Assembly: GCA_019925795.1 (NCBI GenBank)
Contig: CM034300.1
Location: 54,666,873 to 54,730,872, forward strand
Reading direction: 5' to 3'
Origin: Dendrobium chrysotoxum
Taxonomy: Eukaryota; Streptophyta; Magnoliopsida; Asparagales; Orchidaceae
DNA length: 64,000 nucleotides
Part shown: one piece after another, positions 54,576 through 64,000 of the stretch
Layout of the letters: each line of letters begins with the position of its first letter
Numbering within the stretch: position 1 is the first letter of the stretch
The notes under the pieces: generated by a model
What the model was told of the DNA's origin: nothing
Databases searched by the model: none
What the model saw: the letters and a program-made list of their open reading frames with translations, nothing else
Program-made: the position numbers and the translations under genes

Positions 54576-54846
54576 TAGTTAAATTAGATCGTGAGACTTA
54601 GCCTCACTCAACAGGGTACTTATGAAAGTGGAACGAGGGTCATTATCAATTCCTAGGTTGATTTATCTTAACTCATCGACTGTCGACTTAATCTCTTCCT
54701 CAAATTCAGGGGGTGCAACCCAAACTTGAATTTTATCAGGATCATGTAAAGTCTCCAAACAAAGTTCATCGAAAGGACCGACAATATATGTAGGGACATT
54801 CTGAGATTCAAGATGATAAGTTATCATTAAATAATATTCATCATCA

Positions 54847-55443
54847 TCAAATGAATAAATGATACCAAAGCCGATACAATTGAATTTCTTTTATTTTTTT
54901 ATACCATAAACTCTTATGGTATTGAGCTTGACCCTTAGTCCATCGACTTGGGATGAAACCTTTGGAAGTAAGAGTATTAACACCAGTGTTAAAGTAGCCA
55001 AAAGGTAATTCCATTAATTCATTGAAATCTACCTCCTCGAGAGTTACATCAGTTTCTTTCCCTGAGGTGAAGGAGCTAAGGAAAAACTTCTGGACTTTTC
55101 TTACTTCACCGTTTAGGTTAGGAGCTTCCTTAATCACTAACCCTACAACCCTATCTATAGATAGTGGGGTTAACGACAAAGCATCAATTCTCCTACTAAG
55201 CTTTTCATGCATTGTTAATTCAGACACGTCACTTCCAACTTCTGAAACATCAACCTCGGGGTCGCTATTTAATTCTAAAGTGAGATCAAACTTTAGAGGA
55301 GAATTGACTTTCTGGTAGTCCAAAGAAATTGACACACCCCGTAATTCCAGTTCCTCATAAGAACTTGATTCCTGATTAATGTACATTGGGGTTGTCCTTC
55401 TTTCAAACGAAGCATGACCTCGACCATGTGTGCTTTGGGCCAT
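54847..55443 (-). pseudogene. gypsy protease-RT linker region
   Basis: A long open minus-strand frame starting MAQSTHGRGHASFERRTTPM that is acidic and Ser/Leu-rich (VDVSEVGSDVSELTMHEKL, ALSLTPLSIDRVVG) and ends RWTKGQAQYHKSLWYKKIKE. It lies between protease and RT as in Tat-type polyproteins. I recognise no enzymatic motif in it. It may be a polyprotein spacer. Confidence 0.6.
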
Positions 55444-55886
55444 CCTCCCACCTCTTTGAGGTAAGATGTTTGGAGGCCTAAGAATTATGATCTTGAGGTC
55501 ATCTTCACTATCTGTTTGCTACACTTTTTGATATTTTTTATTTTCTTCTTTTGACTGTTGAATTCCTCCTGAGGTGTACTCATTTGGTTTCGGCTTAAAG
55601 TTGATCTCAACCTTAGACTAAAAAAAGGACCTTTTTGGTGCATAGTATGTCACATCCTTGTAGATCCCAATCTCTTGAATGGAGAATAGTTTCAAATCAC
55701 CCTTAATCACATATTCAATACCATCTCATTGATACTAGATGCATTGATGAAGGGTAGATGGAACCATTCTATATTCATGGATCTAGGGCCTACCTAAGAG
55801 TGCATTGAATGATGTTGGCGAATCAAGGATGTGAAATTTCGCTTCAATTTTCAAGCCTCCAATTTTTAGATGGAGAGTGATCAAAC

Positions 55887-56156
55887 CTAAGCCTTATCGC
55901 CCTTCTCATTGAACCCATGAAGCACCAACTTGTTGATTGAGAGCTTGCTGGTATCAATTCTAAGGTATGAAAGAGTCTTTAAATTCATTATGTTGACCGA
56001 TGCACCTGATTCAACAAAAATTCTGGATAACTTGAAGTTACCCAGATCTATAGTAATATAAAGTGGGCGATTGTGGTCGGCAGTACCAAGAAGTAAATCT
56101 TCATCAGAGAAGGTCACTACTAGGATTTTCTTGAAGTAGAGTGCTTCATCATTCAA
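55887..56156 (-). pseudogene. gypsy aspartic protease, altered active site
   Basis: The minus strand reads FKKILVVTFSDEDLLLGTAD, HNRPLYITIDLGNFKLSRIF, VESGASVNIMNLKTLSYLRI and KLVLHGFNE. The active-site triplet is normally D-T/S-G; here Glu (codon at 56010-56012) replaces Asp, so catalysis should be lost. Order relative to gag and RT is canonical. Confidence 0.8.
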
Positions 56157-56445
56157 AGTTGAAGCCAGCTGAGCTAGCTAAATCTCGGGGTTGAGAAGTG
56201 CCCTAATTAGGGATTCCCTCATCTCTTTAGAGAGCACGAGAGTGTCATAGATGCTTAGTTTGGTCGATAACTTTCTAAGATGAGATAGGATGGTATAGTC
56301 AACCTTAGGAATAATAGACTCAAAACCCAAGGGGATAAAATGAAAATTAGATTGTTGAGGAGGACTTAGAATTGGATCATTGGAGATAACTTGCTAGTTT
56401 TTATCCTGAGGAGCAAGCCTAGGGGATAAGACTTGGATCATCATT

Positions 56446-59400
56446 TTATAAATGGGAGTCAGAATCTATAAAGTCTATCACGATAAGACTTCCCTGAAAA
56501 TCAATTTGAGGGAAGTCACTTTTTGATAAGGCTTCAAATTTGACCTCTCCTTGAAGGGTCAAATCGAGAGGGTCAAGTTTTTGAGCATTTAGATCGATGT
56601 CAATAGAATTTTGAATTGGTGAGGAAGAGTCATCAATTTGTAATTTATTCTCATGGTTAATCATCAAAATAGGCACATAAGGATGCTTTTTATTAATTTT
56701 GCTACTCTTTTCCTTTGATGGGGCAAAGTAAGAGTCAGATAATAGGGGTGGGGAAATAGTTTTGCACAATCATCCGCCACTCGAATACATCTCTCATCAA
56801 AAATTTTCCTCTCTACAAAATTTTCATTCTTTTCTTTTTTATTCAATACAATAGTTCCTATAACTACTGGAGAGGAAAGTGGCTCAACATCCTCCTACGA
56901 AGCGTCCAGGTCAACCTCCCAAATCGGGCCCTCGACTATCGTGGGCAGCTATTGAGAAAGATGAAAAGACTTGTTAATTGACTTTTTAAGTGCTTGGGAT
57001 AAAGCAATATCCTAACCATCTTCAATTGAAAAAGAAGTGTTAGAAGTGTTACCTGAGATTATTTTGATTGATCGTTGTTCTGAATTGATCAAATACTATT
57101 TAGGAATGATAATATTACCTTGTTTGAAATTTCTATCTATCTAATCTTTGAAAATAATGCAGTCTTCGATTGGATAACTGATCATGTGGTGGTAAGGGAA
57201 ATATTTGGGGTCATCCTTTTTATGTGCATCTTTTGGCCTACTAGCCTCAAGCAACTGGAAATATGGCTTTTTCTGGAGACTTCTAAAAATCTTTCTTATT
57301 GACTCTCTCTTAAATGGATATGGTATAGCCAACCTCTCTTAAAAGCTCCCTAGGAGGCTGAGGGGTGATCTAAAATGGTTATTTTTGAATCGACAGTGGT
57401 GGATAAACACTGGGCTGACTAATAACTGGCTGTTTCCCTTTATCAACTGCTGATACTGTAGCTTTCTTCTCAAAAGACTTCACCATCTAAGGACCCTTCT
57501 TTTCATCAGTCTGGTCTTATAAGAATGACATCCTAGGATCCTCTTTCAGCAGATTACTAGCCTTATTTAAAAGTTTCTCAAAAGTTTTAATTATGAAACA
57601 TTTTAGAAGGAAAGCAACATACCCATGGATATTCTTCAGAAGAATTTTCACTGTATGTTGCTCTTACAACTGAGGTTCACACTTCATCGAGAGGTTCACC
57701 ACCTCACGATGTACTCAACTAGAGACTCCCCCATCTTTTGCTTTTCAATAATGAGATTGCCAACTATAGTGCGCTGCTACGATCAAAAAAATCTCTTTAA
57801 CAATAGATTTTCTAGTTTATTAAAGGTTCTCACTGAACTAATGAGCAGATCGGCATACCATTCAAAAGTAATGCCAGAAAGACTACTAACAAATTGGTGA
57901 AATAGTAGAGCATCCAACCCTCCTGAATTGCAACAGCTTGCTCGAAAGTGGGCCAGGTGCTGTCTCAAGTTTTCAATACTGGTGAAAATCTTAAAAGATG
58001 GTGGCATAAAACCCTTTAGATAAGGGACCAAATCATATTCCTCAGGGTAGGGCTTACCCTTTGGAATAGATGCAATACCTTGTGAGTGGGCTAAGGCCTC
58101 CCTTACTTGATCTTCAATCAACTGTTTGAGATCTTTCTGGACCAGTGGTGGGGAATAACTGAAGGGACTAAAGGGACCGCTGGCTGAACTAGGAGGTCTG
58201 GCAGGACTGGCTGCTAGATAGGTGGAACAACTAAAACTGATTCTGGAATTTAGAACTAGATTCTTCCCTTTTTGCTCTGTCAGAGATTCTCAAGTAGATT
58301 ACTGTAATTTGAGGGAATCCTCCTATGACTTATCTAGTCATTCTTGTATTTCCTTAACCTGTAGCAATGTCTCTACTACCTGTGCCTCCAAGTTTTTGAT
58401 ATGTTGTTCATCATCTCTGACCCTTACTAAACCACCTGAATCTGAGTCAACAACTGGTGAGCCTTCCACTTTACCAGAATAGTATTTACTTGGCTCAGTT
58501 TTTTTAATAGATCAATAGGTTTTGACCATATAGATGGTACCAGTAAGGACATCTTCTTCCATTAACAAATCATCTAACTTTGGGTCAAAAGTTATTGTTT
58601 CTTCTTTATTTTGTAAAATATTTGTTATCTCTTAAACTACCTCATCGATTAGTCTATTTCCTATTACCTCAGGATCGATGCGTAAATAACCCTTATATTC
58701 TACCATATCATAAAGTTCATCATGATGTAATCTAGAGATGATGGCTTGTAGTCTGAGATCATCGGTCGTCTGTGGTTCTAAAACTGGCTTATCAGTCATC
58801 TCTTGATCTAAGTCTATCCCCACCTCTTCAACTATCCCCAAATTGGTAGTCAGAAGGGTGACACCCTCTATTGGGTGAGGGACATATACCATTGGAGGAG
58901 ATGCAGGGGCTTGAAGGGTAATAGTTATCTGGGGCATTAATTGAATTCATAACTGGGACATCTAAACTAACAACCAAGTCAACTGGGGTCTGGACAACAC
59001 TGGCCGGAATCTGTGCTAACTCGACTGTGGGCTAGGGTGGTTCAACTGACGGTGGAGGAACATCAACTCTGCTGAACTTCTTAGGGATATATTTCTTTTC
59101 TGGGGACTTGGGCCTTTTGCCTTCAATATCAGTCATTCTCTTAACTTCAAAACCTTTTTTAATTTTGACTACCACTGAGGCCAACTTCTTAAATTTTGGA
59201 GAAGGGTCTGGTGGCCTACTAGTAGGATGGTGGCCTCTCTTAGACCCGGTAAGTACAATACCCTCAATTTTAGAGAATGTAGGGTGTGGCACCTGGTGAT
59301 AACCATTAACTAACACTGAGGTAGTAAGCTATTAGACAAACTTCTTATTCCTCCTAATAGGTTGAGGAGTCAAATGGTTAGCCTCTGATGCTTCCTCCTT

Positions 59401-60089
59401 CAAGATCTCTTTCTCGAAGCGATGGGAGATGACTCCTTTCAATTGTTTCATGTACTCCTCCTTTGTTTGTCCAGATTGAGCAACACAAGTGTGGATTATA
59501 TTTCTCAACATCCTCATTTTTTAGAGGTACTTATCCTTAGGAGTTCTCTTAGTTGAGTAGTTAACTAGGCATGGCAGGGAGCTAGCTATCCTAGCTGTTC
59601 TCTCCTCCCCTTCAACTGCAGCAAGGGGGTGAAAATGACTCCCTTTAAGGAATGGAGAGGAAGCAGGAATATGTTGATCCTCGACAACCTCTGGCTCTAC
59701 CTGGCCAAGAGTCTTGATCCTGACAACCTCATTGACTTAGCTATTTTCCTTCTTACTCATCTCAGATAATTCTTTTTCTAACTCTTACTGGTAAATGGGA
59801 TCCTGGAACTCAATCCCTCCTCAAAAATAGACTTAACAATAGTAGGAGGCTCAACAGTCAACTTAGATTTTTTCTCCTCATCACTAAAAATAAGGGGACC
59901 AAGTCCTGTCCCTATAATCAACTCTACTGTAGAGGGATCTTCCTTAGTAACATCCAGATCAATTATCTTATGCCTATCCATTGACAACTCAAGGATGTTG
60001 AAGCCTATCCCAAATCGTATGTTGCTTCCTATGTCAATTTGCTCACAGAAAAGGTCTTTGTCAAAGGAAAAGATTAGCTTGCCAACCAT
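56446..60089 (-). pseudogene. gypsy gag region, fragmented
   Basis: The recognisable capsid block is 58121-57783: EALAHSQGIASIPKGKPYPE, FMPPSFKIFTSIENLRQHLA, HFRASCCNSGGLDALLFHQF, VSSLSGITFEWYADLL and NKLENLLLKRFF, the retrotransposon gag fold (F.GxxDPxxHLxxF...L...F...L.G.A..W...L). Upstream frames (60089-59778, 59517-59332, 59316-59032, 58937-58632) are Pro/Ser/Glu-rich gag N-terminal pieces. Downstream 57332-56446 is a Lys/Asp-rich linker. All are separated by stops. Confidence 0.75.
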
Positions 60090-60869
60090 TGTTATGGAGT
60101 TTGAGTTTCTGGAATTAAAGAAAAGAATTGGAATTAGATATTTTTGAAATTAAAAATTCATTAAAAATCATAACAGACCCTATATCTTATACCATATACT
60201 AGGCTGTAGGACTTATAACCCGGTGTATGATGATATAATATAAAGATTTGTTATGATTTGAAAAACACATAAATTTCCACTACATATGCTAAACTATAAC
60301 AATACACCGTAGAGTAGCGTATGCTACATCAATTCAAGATTGAATTCTGGGAAACGAACAAACTTATGAAATTAGTGAATTTCCTTTAGATTTTGAAACA
60401 CAACAAGTCAAGTTTTCACTCAACCTAGGAGCATACAAAACTAGCAGGAAAATTTAAAAGAGTTTGATTGCTTGACTCTTTCGCACTACCAATCCGATTA
60501 AAGGTATAGAGTCAAAGCTAGGAATTTGGATGATTGGAGATTTTGGAAACTGATAGAACCCTTCCTTATTTTAGAACTCAACGCGTTGAAGAAAATTCAA
60601 TGGTCAAAGTTTATAAAATTTGAGACTAAGGTTTTTAAGGGTTTGACTCGACACTATCGCTCCACCAATCGACTTGGGGGTAGAAGGTCAGAGTTAGATT
60701 AGTTTTTTTTTGGAGGGAGGTTGAACCTCTCTATTGGGATAGATTTTTTTTTGTTGGCTAAACTCTCCCAAGGAAGAAATGGGTAGAGATGCCAACGGAA
60801 AGAAAGGTAGTTAAGACTATTGATAGAATAAAATTTTGTCATTATTAAAGATGGAGAAAGAGATTGAGT

Positions 60870-60888
60870 CCCACCGGGTGTGCCATTT
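60870..60888 (-). other. gypsy primer-binding-like site
   Basis: Just inside the 5' LTR the minus strand reads TGGCACACCCGGTGGGAC, separated from the LTR end by an A-rich spacer of about 7 bases. It fits the TGGC..CCGGTGGGAC form seen in plant gypsy elements. The tRNA is not determined. Confidence 0.55.
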
Positions 60889-60891
60889 TTT

Positions 60892-61739
60892 TGTTGGTGG
60901 AAATTTTAAAAAGGGGAGACTTGCCTTGTGAGGAGCGAAACAAATCTCAATTAAATTTCTTTGGGGAAATTGAAAATTTAAATTTAAATTTTAATTTCGA
61001 AGTTGAATAGACCATTAGGGATAATATGTCACCTTGTAAGATGAGGATAGAATCTCTTAATGGGTTCAGACCCATAATTATGGATTTTTTCTTGAATGTC
61101 ATAGCCTAATTTAAGGGAGAACCACATATAACCCCGGAGGGTCAAGATGAAGTTTAGCCAAATTTTGGACTATGATAATCAAGAGAAGTGATCGATAATT
61201 TCATATTTGAATTCATCTTAATGAATGATATACCTCCTCGTAAGAAGAAGATATCATCGGTTAACAATCATTCGAATATGATGATAATGATTGTCAATTT
61301 TAATTTTTCCAAAGAAGATTTAATTTGAATTTTGTAAAGAAATTGATGTGGGTTCTAAATCTCCTATAAGCGCAAGCCTCATAGTTAATTACATCATAGG
61401 AATCCAAAGTCCCCTATGAAGACTCCTGATTAAAATAATAGTAGAAATTTTATTTAAAGATTTTTTAGGAATGATATCAAAGAAGTTAGATTTTGGAATT
61501 TCAACTAAGAATGGATCATTTTGGAGCACTTATTTTGGGGTAAGGGTAGGGGAAATTTTAGGATTCTAAAAATGATTCAGAAGTGTCCCAACCTAAGCTA
61601 AATGATGGGCTTTAAATTTTAGATTGAGAGATACTTTAATTTGAGTTGAATGATTTATTAGAAATTTGGGATTATATTCCCGAAAGTTGGGGTCTTATGA
61701 TTCAAAACTTGCCCCGTATCCTAGATCTAAATTTAGACA
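60892..61739 (-). repeat. gypsy 5' LTR
   Basis: 848 bases, TGTTGGTGG...AATTTAGACA on plus (TG...CA). It aligns with 51336-52183 end to end and retains the terminal bases missing from that copy. Confidence 0.9.
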
Positions 61740-63686
61740 CTGGACTACAGTAGTCTGAATCTAACTATTATAGTACAAAACCTGGACTTATCCTGGCCTA
61801 GATTGGGGAGCCAACTAACCACCCAGGAGATTAAAATCTATGAGTTTGATCATTATTATGAAAGAGTGGTAGGGACGTTGTATTTAAGGTTTTTGAGAGT
61901 TGGGATCGACGTCTAAAGCTTATCCTAATTGGTCCCTTGACTTATGTTGGGTGAGAATGCTAAAAAACAATGCAATTAAAATTTAGACTGGCTTTTAAAT
62001 TGATTTCTAATGCAATGCATGCTGGTCGACTCAATTGTAGTGCATAAAATGTATGAAGTAGTTTTAAAAAGGCTTAAAAATAGTTTTTATCCTAGATTAC
62101 ACAGATTCCCCTTAACAGATCTGTACCCTCATAGGCCAGGTGGTCTGCCAGAACTCACAAGTAGGGAGGTGCCTAATAAAAGAAAGAAGATGCATCAAAA
62201 TGCTATGAGAACTCCCTGCGATCTCGAGTTTACTTCTTAGATTGTTAAAGTTTCTATGTTATCTTAAAAAAATTTTAATTAAATTTGAGTAGAAGAATTT
62301 TTAGCATACCTTCACGAGCCTCCACATATCTAGGCTAAAATAAAAGCAACATTCAAACAAAAGAAAACTAGGAAAAGCAGGCAATCCTATACACAATTAA
62401 AGTAAACCAAACATATCAATAAATTAAACTAATTAAATAAATATCCATATGTAATTTGCCCTTTTATTACAACCCAGGGTCTACAAAAATTAAAAGTTAT
62501 TAGGCACCACTAATAATAACATGAATTCTAATCCTAATACAAACGTAAGTGACTTTGAGTTAGATACTCTTTATCTTCAACTCCTTGGTTTTCTCCTCTT
62601 TCGACTCCTTGGATTCTTCATAACTGGATACTTAAATGGAAAAAAAATTCTTCCCTCAAGGGGAAGATTATTATTTTCACTTTAGGTAGTAAAGTGATCC
62701 AAATTTAGAGTTTCAAATAGAAAAGGACTATCCCCCTAAGGGGTATCCCTTCCTCTTTGGAATCCAACCTTTGAATTTGTGTATCCCAACTCAAATGTGT
62801 ACTTTCACAACTTGACATTTCAAATAAATTATATTAATATAAAATAAAAATTTTAGATTCTCCTGTAGGGTTATCCTAAATATTTAAATATTAAAATACA
62901 TCCCAAGCAGTTAATGAAATTAAAATTACTCATCCAGCCATACTTGGTCATGCTTTTTTTCTTTATTTGGGGGCTAAGTAGCTAAAGCACCTGTAGTAAT
63001 TTATAATGATTATTATTTCTAGCCCCTTTTTATTGCTCTATATGGGCATGGCCACCTGTAAAAAATTCAGTGAGCAAACAGAATGATCCTAACCTAAGGG
63101 TAATCTAATCGCCCATCATGTCAATCCATAGAGTGCAATAAAAGTAAGTAAATATGTCAATCAATTTCAATTACAACATACATTAAAATTTTGTAAAATA
63201 TGGCACACAATAGTAAAGTAAACACTGACCTAGCCTAGACTGGGGTTGGTTGTCCTAGCAAACAATCTAAAGTGTGTTAAAGGTTATGTGGCTAGGGTAG
63301 ATCCTAAGCTGGGTAGTTAATTTAAGTTATCTAGTGTTCAAATTTGTTAAAAGTTTAAAGGAAAATTTAATTAAAGTTTAAATATTAATATATTAAAGTT
63401 TAAATTAAATATATTTTAATGCTTAAATATCCACTACATTTGTTGCTCACCGAGGCCGTGAAGTTTATTTCACCTTCCTTGGGGCTAACTTAATAGCCTC
63501 GTAGGCCATGGTTACTAAGTAGTAATCGGGTTTGATTAAGTTGACTTAGTTGGTTAGGAATTAAGGGCTAATTAATATTAATTAATTCAATTAATTACTA
63601 ATTTTTAAAAGTTAAATTAGTTTATATTTTCCATCAACAGGTTTGTGGTGTTGTGCCACCGTGCTCGAGGAACCAGGCCGCCTTAG
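61740..63686. other. unassigned AT-rich region between gypsy and copia LTRs
   Basis: No coding signal. Text near 63640-63670 (TTGTGCCACCGTGCTCGAGG) resembles the Del-like LTR wording at 43130-43170, so part of this may be another decayed gypsy LTR. An open frame at 62010-62240 has no recognised similarity and is treated as chance. Confidence 0.4.
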
Positions 63687-64000
63687 TGAAAGTATGAGAT
63701 GCGTAGAGAGGGGAGTGAATTTATATTTTAAAAATAAATCCTAAATAAGACTTATAATTTTTAAAGATTTTCAGATTTTTAAAAGGATGATTTAACTAAT
63801 CAAATACAGAAGCTAATGATTCGTTCACAATTACAATAATGGTGGTAAAATTTTAAATCTAATAATGGAATACTAAAATTAAACTTTTACCAAGCAGTTA
63901 TATCAAAAATAAAATGCAATAAAAGTAAAATGTGAAAAATGAAAAAAGCACACTAGAAATTTTTATAGTGGTTTGGTCAACCTTGACCTACGTCCACTCC
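63687..64000 (-). repeat. copia LTR of the same family, cut by window edge
   Basis: Starts TGAAAGTATGAGATGCG and runs to TATAGTGGTTTGGTCAACCT and CCTACGTCCACTCC at the window end, matching the opening part of the LTRs at 43407 and 50385. No primer-binding site precedes it, so on the minus strand this is either a 3' LTR end or a solo LTR. The rest lies beyond the window. Confidence 0.75.

Larger units (their letters stand above)
51336..61739 (-). mobile_element. Ty3/gypsy retrotransposon, Tat-like, deleted in integrase
   Basis: On the minus strand: 5' LTR (61739-60892), PBS-like site, gag (60089-57000), protease (56156-55887), RT (54575-53718), RNase H (53700-52953), a second RNase H (52952-52599), integrase zinc finger (52560-52200), then the 3' LTR (52183-51336). 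Two RNase H domains suggest the Tat lineage. The integrase core and polypurine tract are missing: the coding frame ends at a WGMDVIEPI block and joins the LTR directly. The flanks show no matching 5-base duplication. Confidence 0.85.

Noticed and set aside
62010..62240. 76-codon frame between the gypsy and copia LTRs
   Set aside because: Isolated, with no recognised family and no promoter or splice context.

Overview
This window is nuclear DNA of a flowering plant. It holds one spliced housekeeping-type gene surrounded by layers of decayed transposable elements. The evidence is GT-AG introns, a plant-type WW-domain DEAD-box RNA helicase, a telo-box leader, plant L1-type LINEs, Ty1/copia and Ty3/gypsy elements, a hAT element with an 8-bp target duplication, and AT-rich intergenic sequence. 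The SIRE/Maximus-like copia and Tat-like gypsy elements fit a TE-rich genome. A monocot is possible, but the species cannot be settled from the sequence alone.

Layout. 1-2956: minus-strand Ty3/gypsy fragment (RT, protease, gag, 5' LTR). 4365-14089: plus-strand helicase gene with eight coding exons joining to a 943-residue protein; intron 3 holds a GC-rich tandem repeat, and intron 4 holds a LINE 3' fragment and an antisense exon-like segment. 14985-15343: fold-back MITE-like element. 15622-16548: solo LTR related to the one at 1974-2956. 16549-18330: unassigned, with a long AT microsatellite. 18330-23045: minus-strand LINE (A) split by a 723-bp hAT element. 23280-24190: plus-strand gypsy integrase fragment. 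24478-26160: plus-strand copia-type LTR with a GTAC-rich minisatellite. 26411-28700: gag-like leader of a putative gypsy-type element. 28986-35560: nearly full-length LINE (B). 35949-37925: a roughly 1-kb unit present twice in tandem. 39333-41242: 5'-truncated copy (C) of the LINE B family. 41243-43218: a probable old gypsy LTR. 43407-51335: copia element with two LTRs and a complete domain order. 51336-61739: Tat-like gypsy element with two LTRs and a deleted integrase core. 63687-64000: start of another copia LTR.

The only gene likely to be functional is the helicase. It carries a WW domain, all standard DEAD-box motifs, and a long Arg/Ser/Pro-rich C-terminal region with a decayed repeat, which suggests nuclear RNA metabolism. 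Every mobile element examined carries stops, frameshifts, catalytic substitutions or truncations and looks non-autonomous today, although LINE B keeps an intact FVDD active site. I found no CRISPR array, tRNA, rRNA or clearly new multi-gene system. The most interesting leads are the repeat-built helicase tail, a U3 motif shared by two copia LTRs, the antisense exon-like block in intron 4, the hAT element in the LINE, and the 1-kb tandem duplication.
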